From assembly GCF_021568855.1 (NCBI RefSeq), contig NZ_JAKGUG010000002.1:1-64000 (forward strand): 64,000 bases of DNA. Direction: 5' to 3'. Below the pieces are notes generated by a model that made no database searches, was not told the DNA's origin, and saw only the letters and a program-made list of their open reading frames with translations. Positions 17,365-24,757 of this stretch are shown in pieces. The stretch comes from Dethiosulfovibrio russensis (GTDB taxonomy: Bacteria > Synergistota > Synergistia > Synergistales > Dethiosulfovibrionaceae). Each line of letters begins with the position of its first letter. The first letter of the stretch is position 1. The translations under genes and the position numbers were made by a program.

Positions 17365-17780
17365 TATCGGGCGACCCTCTCTGCCAGATCCATTATCTCC
17401 TCGGAGGACACCACCGACAGGGCAAAAATGTCGTCGTCGAAGACCATGGAGGCCATCCGATCCGACCCCGGCAGCTCGACGGGATCCTCCGAAAGGGAGA
17501 CCACGTCGTCCACTCCGTCGACCCACAGGGCTACGGATTTGTCCTTCCAGGTAATCAGTATGAAACGATGGTCCAGCCCCATTTCTACCTGGGGCTCTCG
17601 ATAGACACTGCGAAGATCGTAGAGCGGCACCCCTTCGCCCTCGACGTTGATCATCCCGGCCACCACCGAGTGGGGTTCGTTCAAAGGGGATACGGCCACC
17701 GCCGGAACTATTCTATCCACCTCGTGCACGGGGAGTGCAAAACTCCTGGAACCCACGTAAAATCTCAGAAAATACCCCAT
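17364..17780 (-). CDS. CheW coupling protein 2, first gene of the Wsp-like operon
   Basis: This 138-residue single CheW domain shows the family pattern at EVDRIV, VVAGMINVEGEGVPLYDL and the ALWVDGVDDVV region. It is the first gene of seven minus-strand genes (cheW, cheR-TPR, cheW, mcp, cheA-REC, cheB, REC-PAS-GGDEF) with gaps of at most 24 nt or overlaps. A TATACT at 17817-17822 could be the -10 of the operon, but I see no convincing -35. Role: receptor-kinase coupling. Confidence 0.88.
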   Translation of the reverse strand: MGYFLRFYVGSRSFALPVHEVDRIVPAVAVSPLNEPHSVVAGMINVEGEGVPLYDLRSVYREPQVEMGLDHRFILITWKDKSVALWVDGVDDVVSLSEDPVELPGSDRMASMVFDDDIFALSVVSSEEIMDLAERVAR

Positions 17781-17951
17781 ACGGACAGCCCCCTAAAAAG
17801 ACATAAAACTAAAACAAGTATAGCACCCAAACAGCCCCGAATCGCCTAGACAGAGCCGGTTTAGCCTTATCTCCCCATGGCCTTGACATTGAAACTATGC
17901 TGAAAAAGGCGTAGAATAAACTTTATAAGCTATAAGCGAGGAGGTTCTTAT

Positions 17952-18527
17952 ATGTCGATAGGATCTGTAGGAAGCACCGTCGAACAGCAAAATCCATACT
18001 CAGAGCAAATAAAAAGGGCTCGAGACGAAGAAGCAGAGGGAAAGATCGACGGCAAGACAAAAGCGGAACCGGATAAAAACATCACATCGGCAGGAACGCA
18101 AGATAAATACATCCCAAGCGACGACGAGCAGAAACAGGCTTCCGGCGTTTACAGGATGGAAAAAGACGAAAACGGCAACCCAAAGGTTACCGTAGACACT
18201 CCCGCCACGGCTGAAAAGCAAACAGAGAAACAAGAGGAAAGTCAGGAATCTTCGAAAACCGGCGATAGCACACAAAAAAGCGGGAACAAACCGGAAAAAA
18301 ACGACGACAAGAACTCATCGTCCTCTACAGTGAACACGGACAGCGTCGACGCGGAGATAAAGAAACTAAAGCAACAGAGGGCCCAGCTTCAAAAACAACT
18401 TCAAAACGCACAAGGAGACGAGAAACAGCGCAAAAGCATAGAAAAACAGCTCGCCCAAGTCGACGCAGAGTTATCGTTCAAAGACAGCGACGCCTACAGA
18501 AAACAACAGTCAACCTATACCGCCTAG
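17952..18527 (+). CDS. FlxA-like coiled-coil protein
   Basis: This 191-residue, very hydrophilic protein is rich in Lys, Glu, Gln and Ser, with a low-complexity middle (about 75-125) and a C-terminal coiled coil (about 128-178; KKLKQQRAQLQKQLQNAQG). The N-terminal MSIGSVGS and the C-terminal coil resemble FlxA-like proteins, a poorly understood family often co-regulated with motility genes. The ATG follows GCGAGGAGG. It is divergent from the Wsp-like operon, so a shared control region (17781-17951) is possible. No signal peptide or membrane span is visible. Function unknown. Confidence 0.7.
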   Translation: MSIGSVGSTVEQQNPYSEQIKRARDEEAEGKIDGKTKAEPDKNITSAGTQDKYIPSDDEQKQASGVYRMEKDENGNPKVTVDTPATAEKQTEKQEESQESSKTGDSTQKSGNKPEKNDDKNSSSSTVNTDSVDAEIKKLKQQRAQLQKQLQNAQGDEKQRKSIEKQLAQVDAELSFKDSDAYRKQQSTYTA

Positions 18528-18531
18528 CGAA

Positions 18532-18566
18532 GATCAGAGGCCCCGGCAAAGCCGGGGCCTCTGATC
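18532..18566. terminator. Bidirectional terminator
   Basis: GATCAGAGGCCCCGGC (18532-18547) and its complement (18551-18566) form a perfect 16-bp stem with an AAA loop. It is shared by the convergent FlxA-like gene and nrdJ. A TTCTCTTT tail follows on the plus strand. Confidence 0.85.
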
Positions 18567-18581
18567 TTCTCTTTCCGTTCT

Positions 18582-21566
18582 CTACTTACAGGGCGAGTAG
18601 CCGCAGCTGAAACAGTACTCGCAGCCACCCACCATCTCCATGGGAGAACCGCACTCGGGACACTTGGGAACATTCTTCAACGTTTCGCCGCCCAGTCCGG
18701 AAAGCTTCTCCATGAGGATGGCTATACCGTCCGGGATCGAACGGACGACCCTGTCGTCGTCGCACTCGAAAAGCCAGTACTCCTTGCCGGAAATGCCCCT
18801 CAAGGTGGAAATGAAATCCTCCAGCCTGCCGCCGCTACGAAGACCTATGGAGATCACCCGGGACAGGGCCTCGGTCATGCTCTTCATCTCCGAACCGCTC
18901 TTGCCCAGAGACGCGAAGACCTCGAAGGGATCGTCGCCGTCGTAGTTTATGGTCACGTACATGCTGCCCCAGGGGGTCACGTCCTTTATCGTCTTGCCGA
19001 AAACGATGCTGCCCGGACGCTCCTTCACCTTGGAACTGAGGGGCCGTTTCTCCGGCTCGTCGGACTTCTTGGCCTCTATGGGCTGATCCGACCTGGAACC
19101 GTCGCGATATATGGTGATACCCTTGCATCCCATGCGGTAACAGTCCTCGTAGACCTGCCTGACGTCGTCCACCGTCGCCTCCGATGGCAAGTTCACCGTC
19201 TTGCTGATGCCGCTGTCCACCACGGCGGCGAAGATCCCGGTAACCTCCACGTGGGAATCGGTGCCTATGTCGTAAGCGGTGACGAAACGGGGGTCGGAGA
19301 TCCCGCCGGTGCGACGGAACTCGTCTTTATGCTCCGCCGTCATCAGACGGTGGAAATACTCCCTCGTCTCGTAGCCTCCGTCCCCGGTGGCGGACATCAC
19401 CTTTCTGCTCCAGCTCCAGGCGAAATTGGGCTCTATACCGGGGCTGGCGTCCAGCAACATCGATATGGACCCGGTCGGAGCCACGCTGAGACGACGGCTG
19501 GTTCTCATCCTGCCGGAGAAAAGGGCCTCCAGCACCTCTCGGACCAGCCCCATCCCGTCGCCTCTGTGAACCGAGGCGGCGCTCAAGAGGGCCTCCAGGG
19601 TGTTAACCAGTGTATAGGGAACCGTGTCGGTCCGCCTCATACGCTCCAGCAGCTCCCTGAAGCCGCCCTCGTCCATCCGCTCCAACCAACGGTCCACAGC
19701 ATCGGGCAATCCGGCCTCGCAGCGGAAGCTCTCCATGAGGTCCGACACCAACCGATGCTCCGGGAAGGGATCCTTTCCCTCCTCAGACACTATCCTGACC
19801 GTGGCGGCCAGGGCCGCCGAGGCCATGGTTCCTCCCAGAGAGCGGCAGAACCGGTTGAAGCTCTCCGAACCGTAGGAGATCCCCAGCATTATGGCGGCGT
19901 CGGCAAGCCCCATCAGGCCAAGCCCTACGGGACGTATCATCTTGGTGCGCTCGGCGATCCGCTCCAACGGATAGGACGTGGCATCTATAACCAGATCGAG
20001 ATAGTAGACCGACCGAAACACCTGATCCACGAAGGAATCCATGTCGAAGACAGCCTCTCCGCTGGACTCGCTTGACACGAAAGCCTCCAGGTTAACCGAT
20101 CCCAGGTTGCAGCTGGTGTAATTAGGCAACGGCTGCTCGCCACAGTTATGGACGTAAAGCCCGTTGGCGTCGAAGGCGTTTACCCCCGGCACCTGAACGT
20201 CGAAAACCTCCTCCTCCCCACAAGGAACCAGGGAATCGAACATCACTTTCGATATCTTTCCTTCGCCGGAATGATCGTGAAGCCTCAAAATATTTCCCTC
20301 GGAAAGCTCTCCGGCAGGAATCCAGCTCCATTCTCCGTCTGTATCCACCATAACCTTATGATCGGCGGTTAGTTTTAGGGAATGTCCTTCCTTGGTCTTC
20401 AGCTCGAAGACGGGTTTTACGCCTGTGGAGAAAAAACCCTCCGTTTCGTGACCCTTGCCATCCACCAGCAGAGTCGTCGGCCTTCCGACCAGATTCACCG
20501 CCTGCTTGGGTCCCTCGTCGGTCATAACCCAGGTATCTCCGGTAACGCACGGATTGGTGGACTCTATGCGCCATTGGGGGTCTTTCTTCAGGATGTTGTC
20601 CACGTTGGCCCTGTCGCCGAAGAACACGCCGGGGTCCCCTCTGCGCCAGGCGTTGCGACACAGCTTATCCCACAGATCGGCGGCCTTTACCGTCTTGGCG
20701 ACGGAACCGTCCGCCCTGGAACGGAGGTGGAAATCCCCTCCCTGGGCTGCCTTGGTCAGAAGCTCGTCCGAGACGGAAACGGAAATGTTGAAATAGGGCA
20801 GCTTGCCGTCCTCCACCTTGGCGTCCATGAAACGCTCCACGTCGGGATGATCGTCGTAAAGCATCCCCATCAAAGCGGCCCTGCGACGTCCTCCCTGGAC
20901 CACCACGGAACCCATGGTGTTCCAGGTCTCCATGAAGGAAACCGGACCGCTGGCCTTGCCGCCGGTGCCTCCCTTTATATCCGAGCCGAACTCCCTCAGA
21001 TTGCCGAAATTGCCGCCGACCCCTCCGCCGTACTTGCTTATGACGGCGGCGTCCTTTACCGAATCGAAAATCCCCTCGATGCTGTCCTCCACGGAAATGA
21101 CGAAACAGGCGAAAAGCTGCTGGCTCTCGGTCTTGCCGTCTCTCACCGCCACGTAATCCGAATAGGACATATCGTCGGGCGACCGATAGATCAGCTCCGA
21201 CATAGCCGGATCGACGGTCATACCGGCGGCGGCACCGAAAAGACAGGGGGAGTTGAACAGAAAACGACGGTTCAATATATCGGAGAAAAGATTCTTCTCG
21301 AGAACCCTGATCCAGTTCAGATCGTCCTCGCCCACGTATAAAGTCTCCACCGAGGCTATGACACGAGACACCCTTCGGGCGAACTCCTCGAAGGACGCCT
21401 CCTTTCGAACCTTCCCCTCCGCCCGGTCGTAGCGGCTCAGAAGATACCTCTGATCCAGCAGCCAGGCGGCGTTCTCCGACTGCCTCGGAATAAGGGGATT
21501 CTCCAACATATTCACGTCGACGGACGGATCGAAACGGTCCCTGTAGCGCCTATCCTCTTTGGTCAT
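18582..21566 (-). CDS. nrdJ: B12-dependent ribonucleotide reductase (class II), intein-split
   Basis: This 994-residue precursor is an adenosylcobalamin-dependent ribonucleotide reductase that makes deoxyribonucleotides. Reductase blocks include SSPCLFG-like FNSPCLFGAAAG, SKYGGGVGGNFG, NPCGEQPLPNYTSCNLG (interrupted), and VAPTGSISML. A Cys-rich C-terminus (CPECGSPMEM, CEYCFSCGYSPCK) fits the redox tail. Residues 340-474 are an intein; the spliced enzyme would be 859 residues. No ATP cone is obvious at the N-terminus. A palindrome CCCCTA-CATA-TAGGGG lies upstream (21622-21637) and may be an operator, but it does not match an NrdR box well. B12 dependence fits the cobalamin-uptake genes just beyond. 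Confidence 0.95.
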   Translation of the reverse strand: MTKEDRRYRDRFDPSVDVNMLENPLIPRQSENAAWLLDQRYLLSRYDRAEGKVRKEASFEEFARRVSRVIASVETLYVGEDDLNWIRVLEKNLFSDILNRRFLFNSPCLFGAAAGMTVDPAMSELIYRSPDDMSYSDYVAVRDGKTESQQLFACFVISVEDSIEGIFDSVKDAAVISKYGGGVGGNFGNLREFGSDIKGGTGGKASGPVSFMETWNTMGSVVVQGGRRRAALMGMLYDDHPDVERFMDAKVEDGKLPYFNISVSVSDELLTKAAQGGDFHLRSRADGSVAKTVKAADLWDKLCRNAWRRGDPGVFFGDRANVDNILKKDPQWRIESTNPCVTGDTWVMTDEGPKQAVNLVGRPTTLLVDGKGHETEGFFSTGVKPVFELKTKEGHSLKLTADHKVMVDTDGEWSWIPAGELSEGNILRLHDHSGEGKISKVMFDSLVPCGEEEVFDVQVPGVNAFDANGLYVHNCGEQPLPNYTSCNLGSVNLEAFVSSESSGEAVFDMDSFVDQVFRSVYYLDLVIDATSYPLERIAERTKMIRPVGLGLMGLADAAIMLGISYGSESFNRFCRSLGGTMASAALAATVRIVSEEGKDPFPEHRLVSDLMESFRCEAGLPDAVDRWLERMDEGGFRELLERMRRTDTVPYTLVNTLEALLSAASVHRGDGMGLVREVLEALFSGRMRTSRRLSVAPTGSISMLLDASPGIEPNFAWSWSRKVMSATGDGGYETREYFHRLMTAEHKDEFRRTGGISDPRFVTAYDIGTDSHVEVTGIFAAVVDSGISKTVNLPSEATVDDVRQVYEDCYRMGCKGITIYRDGSRSDQPIEAKKSDEPEKRPLSSKVKERPGSIVFGKTIKDVTPWGSMYVTINYDGDDPFEVFASLGKSGSEMKSMTEALSRVISIGLRSGGRLEDFISTLRGISGKEYWLFECDDDRVVRSIPDGIAILMEKLSGLGGETLKNVPKCPECGSPMEMVGGCEYCFSCGYSPCK
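20145..20549 (-). other. Mini-intein within nrdJ (135 residues)
   Basis: The insert begins with Cys (CVTGDTWVMT, splicing block A) and has a block-B motif with TADH. It ends in a block F/G region finishing LYVHN, directly followed by Cys of the reductase (CGEQPLP). The first and last residues (Cys1, penultimate His, terminal Asn, Cys+1) are all present, so splicing looks competent. There is no homing endonuclease domain. It splits the NP-CGEQ motif of the reductase exactly before its conserved Cys, so the enzyme should be inactive until splicing occurs. Confidence 0.93.
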
Positions 21567-21668
21567 GATACATCCTCCATATCCTTAACACATCATAATT
21601 AGAGTGTAAAAACGAAAAATACCCCTACATATAGGGGCATAGACGACTTAACATCCTCATTATACTTC

Positions 21669-21709
21669 AAAAAAGGCGAGAGGCCCGGCATATTGACCGA
21701 GCCTCCCGC
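21669..21709 (-). terminator. Terminator of the small Synergist-CTERM gene
   Basis: On the minus strand, GCGGGAGGCTCGG and CCGGGCCTCTCGC (21676-21709) form a 13-bp stem with minor mismatches, followed by six T residues (21674-21669). It separates the 21750-22112 gene from nrdJ, so nrdJ needs its own promoter in 21567-21668. Confidence 0.8.
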
Positions 21710-21749
21710 AAAAGAATCGCAACCACTAAAAACCGACCGCTACGACCAA

Positions 21750-22112
21750 CTACCTCCGAATCAAAGGCAGAGCCCCCAACAACAGCAACAGAGCGCTCAC
21801 GGGGGTAACGCCGACGGAACATCCGCCACCGCCGCCGGAAGAAGACTGAACATCTCCCTCGGAGGTCGTGCCGCCTACCACGAAGACATTACCCTTTGGA
21901 AAGGCGATATCGTTAGACTCGTTGTCGAACGACACCAAAAAATCTCTCCACGCCGACTCCACATCTCCGGAAATCGTAACCTCCACATCGTCTACCTGTA
22001 TAATCAGTCGAGAGGCTTCTGCCTTATCGGAAACGAAAGAGACGGAAAGAAGAAAAAACGCGCAGAGCAGAAACAGAACTTTAAACATTCGGGAACAATA
22101 TGATTTTGACAC
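21750..22112 (-). CDS. Small secreted protein with Synergist-CTERM sorting tail
   Basis: This 120-residue protein has an N-terminal signal segment (about 9-33, ending near AEA) and a short, mainly acidic body. Its C-terminal tail has SSSGGGGGC, then CSVGVTP, a hydrophobic segment (SALLLLLGALP) and RR at the end. This is the Synergist-CTERM pattern, thought to direct surface anchoring or processing in Synergistota. The start is a GTG at 22112, 7 nt after GAGGAGG; the later ATG at 22088 has no ribosome site. It is divergent from the cobalamin riboswitch. The body matches nothing I recognise. Confidence 0.75.
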   Translation of the reverse strand: MSKSYCSRMFKVLFLLCAFFLLSVSFVSDKAEASRLIIQVDDVEVTISGDVESAWRDFLVSFDNESNDIAFPKGNVFVVGGTTSEGDVQSSSGGGGGCSVGVTPVSALLLLLGALPLIRR

Positions 22113-22244
22113 AAAAAAACCTCCTCGACCGCCACAGTGTCGGCAGGTTCATCGCCTGTGGATCAGTATATCACCATCTAAGCCGATCTTCCTTCCTCGC
22201 CCTTTACCTATCGGGGCACATATCGTAAAATCCAACTACAAAAT

Positions 22245-22443
22245 TGAAACAATCAGCGACACCCCTGGAGCAGGAAGCCGGTGAAAAACCGGCACAGCCC
22301 CGCTACGGTAAGGCCGACGAAGAGGACACTATGCCACTGACCGAAAGGTCGGGAAGGCGTCCTCCGAGGAAGAAGCCGAGTCCGGACACTCTCCAGCCAG
22401 GTTCGAACCGTTCGTCTCTTCGAGGGAAGGGACGGCCATTTTT
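22245..22443 (+). promoter_or_regulatory. Cobalamin (B12) riboswitch with terminator-type expression platform
   Basis: The aptamer core is clear: AGGAAGCCGGTGAAAAACCGG, then GCACAGCCCCGCTACGG, GCCACTG, CGGGAAGGCG, and GAAGCCGAGTCCGGA before CCAGCC. Downstream, CGTCTCTTC (22413-22421) pairs with GAAGGGACG (22426-22434), followed after four bases by a T run (22439-22443). This is a likely intrinsic terminator formed when B12 is bound. The propeller-protein gene starts 17 nt later. It therefore should repress the 22461 gene and the downstream receptor when cobalamin is plentiful. The 5' boundary is approximate. Confidence 0.93.
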
Positions 22444-22460
22444 GTTGAGGAGGTAAAAGA

Positions 22461-24695
22461 ATGAAAACCGTCATCCGCTCTGTATCGTCTCTACTGACGG
22501 CAATAACCCTGATCTTCCTGTCCCTCTCCCCGGGATGGGCCGATCCCATGCTTCTCTACGTCACCTGCGACAGCGCCTACACCGCCGGAACCTTCGGGTC
22601 GGTGGACTCCATCAAGGGAACAGTAACAGCCACGCCAGACCGTATAGTTAACCTGAACGGCGACTCAAAGGTGTTTACCTACAGCCACGACGGCTCCCCC
22701 TACGTATGGGTCGCCAACGGAAGCAGCTGGGGAACCGACCAGGACCTGGACCAGGTGTACGTGTACCCCCTGGGATCCTACGACGACGGCAGCCGAATCT
22801 TCGCAGGCAACAGAGGCACCAACGTCTACGACCTGGCATCCCACAACGGCAGGGTCTATCTGGCCAACTACGCCAACCTCAGCATGTCTGTCTACCAGGG
22901 AGACGACCTCTCCAGATTAGAGTCTCTATGCCTGGACTTCTCAACCATACTTCCCAAATACGTTCCGAACTACGTAACAGGTTACTTCAACGCCATGAAA
23001 ATCGTCGACGGCTATATCTACGCCCTGTTCATGTGCTCCGACAGTCCCTCGGACTACTACGGCAACGACGGCCCGGGCGTACTCCTCAAAATAGATCCTC
23101 AGGACAGCTCGGTACAGGCCTACGCCAAGGTCGGCAAAAACGCCAAACACATCAGCCACTATAACGGAGCCATCTACGTCACCTGCTTCGGCGGCTCCAT
23201 GGGCTACGGCAACGTCGCCCCCACAAACGAAACCAGAATAGACAAAGTAAACATAACCACCGACTCGGAGGAAATGCCGGTAACCACCTTCCTGGGCAAA
23301 GACGACATAACTAAAGGGGTGGGCGAACACTACGCCTTCGAAAACTTCATGGTGGACGACGGAGGCACAGCCTACTTCATAGCCTACCTCAACGACGGAA
23401 GCTGGCCCTCGGTCAACAAACTCTGCAAAATCGACATGGCCAAGCCCTCCGAAATGCAGACTGTCTACACCGGCCCCTGGATGAACGCCTCCGCCATGGA
23501 CAGAGAGAGAGACATCATGTGGATATCCTGCCGGGGAACCGGAGAAGGAGACAGCTACATAAAGGGATTCGACCTCAAAGGCGACCAGATAGCCTCCTTC
23601 GACGGATCCGACCTGGGCAACATGCCCTACTCCCTGGCGATCGTTCCCATCTCGGCTGGAGGAACCGCCCCTGCCAAGGCCTCCATACTGTCTCCCGCCG
23701 ACGGAGCGACCGTCTCGGCCGACGCCGTGACCTTCAAATGGTACTCGCCCGACGGAAGCGACGGCAAGAAATACTCGATCCACCTCGGAACCGCCGCCGA
23801 CGAGCTCTATCCCGTTCTGGTGAACTCGGCCAAAACCGAGATAGATCCCGGCACGGTAAACCTCCTCTCCGGCAAAACCTACAGCTGGAGGGTTGACGTA
23901 ACGGCAAACGACAAAACCACCAAGGGCGACCTATTCAGCTTCAAGACCGCTTCCGAAGCCTACGTCGTATCGCCCGACATGGGAGTGGCCTTCCTGGACG
24001 ACTCCATAAGCACCGACATCGTCAGCTACGACAGGGCCGAACTGGAGCAAAAGGACATCTCGATACAGGTCGCCTCGGCGGACGTTCCTCTGGCCGGATC
24101 GAACGAAACCTATTTCAGAGACGAATCTCGCAAAATAGAGATAACCCTCTCCGACGACACGGGCATCTACAGAACCCCCACCATGGAAGTATGCCTGTCG
24201 GTGGACCTGAAGACCAAGGCACCGGACACCTACGAAGAGATCAAAGACGAAATCGCAGGAGGATCGGGAACGCTGGTCAAGGCCGTACTGACAAGAATGG
24301 CCTTCTACAAGCAAATACAGGGAACCACCTACGACCTGGCAGCCCTGGCTAAGGAGCAGGACTCGGCCGACTACGACAAATACTTCTCCGTGGAGATGAA
24401 AGGCGGCATCCTGTCCATCACCACGAGGATAGTGCTCACCAACGCCGACGGAGGATCGAACGTCGTATCGACCAAGGAATCGGGAACCGACCGATTTTTC
24501 CTCGTCCACTGCGACAGCAAAACGGAGAGCGGAAAAACCGTCTTGATAGACCCGCTCTGGCTGGGCATAAAGGACACCTCCTCGGACGACCCCGGTAAAA
24601 CCGGCGTATCCGGAGGAGGCTGCAACGCCGTCGGCTTCTCCGGCGGAACTCTGAGCCTTCTGCTGCCCCTTCTGATACTGCTGAAGAAACGCTAG
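22461..24695 (+). CDS. B12-regulated beta-propeller surface protein with Synergist-CTERM tail
   Basis: The 744-residue protein starts with a signal peptide (about 1-27, ending WA). A propeller-like repeat region follows (about 30-395), with recurring strands such as VYVYPLG, NGRVYLANY, DGYIYALF, NGAIYVTCF and DIMWISC. Next come a fibronectin-III-like domain (about 400-495), a further uncharacterised domain (500-700), and a tail SGGGCNAVGF + hydrophobic segment + KKR. It lies directly behind a cobalamin riboswitch and before a BtuB-like receptor. By analogy with the Bacteroides propeller protein BtuG, it may capture cobalamin at the surface and pass it to the receptor. That function is inference from regulation and fold, not homology I can prove. 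The ATG follows GAGGAGG. Confidence 0.8.
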   Translation: MKTVIRSVSSLLTAITLIFLSLSPGWADPMLLYVTCDSAYTAGTFGSVDSIKGTVTATPDRIVNLNGDSKVFTYSHDGSPYVWVANGSSWGTDQDLDQVYVYPLGSYDDGSRIFAGNRGTNVYDLASHNGRVYLANYANLSMSVYQGDDLSRLESLCLDFSTILPKYVPNYVTGYFNAMKIVDGYIYALFMCSDSPSDYYGNDGPGVLLKIDPQDSSVQAYAKVGKNAKHISHYNGAIYVTCFGGSMGYGNVAPTNETRIDKVNITTDSEEMPVTTFLGKDDITKGVGEHYAFENFMVDDGGTAYFIAYLNDGSWPSVNKLCKIDMAKPSEMQTVYTGPWMNASAMDRERDIMWISCRGTGEGDSYIKGFDLKGDQIASFDGSDLGNMPYSLAIVPISAGGTAPAKASILSPADGATVSADAVTFKWYSPDGSDGKKYSIHLGTAADELYPVLVNSAKTEIDPGTVNLLSGKTYSWRVDVTANDKTTKGDLFSFKTASEAYVVSPDMGVAFLDDSISTDIVSYDRAELEQKDISIQVASADVPLAGSNETYFRDESRKIEITLSDDTGIYRTPTMEVCLSVDLKTKAPDTYEEIKDEIAGGSGTLVKAVLTRMAFYKQIQGTTYDLAALAKEQDSADYDKYFSVEMKGGILSITTRIVLTNADGGSNVVSTKESGTDRFFLVHCDSKTESGKTVLIDPLWLGIKDTSSDDPGKTGVSGGGCNAVGFSGGTLSLLLPLLILLKKR

Positions 24696-24711
24696 AAAGG
24701 TACCGCTGAAA

Positions 24712-24740
24712 AAGGGAGGGCGAAGACATCGCCCTCCCTT
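24712..24740 (+). other. Hairpin between propeller gene and btuB-like gene
   Basis: AAGGGAGGGCGA (24712-24723) pairs perfectly with TCGCCCTCCCTT (24729-24740) around the loop AGACA. No T run follows. It may partly terminate or stabilise the upstream message so that the two products differ in amount; it lies 17 nt before the next start codon. Confidence 0.6.
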
Positions 24741-24757
24741 CACATAGGGAGGACCAC

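Noticed and set aside
21567-21620. Possible NrdR box (acactctaattatgatgtgt) upstream of nrdJ
   Set aside because: The half-sites have the wrong spacing for the known 16-bp box and only one site is seen; not enough to call.
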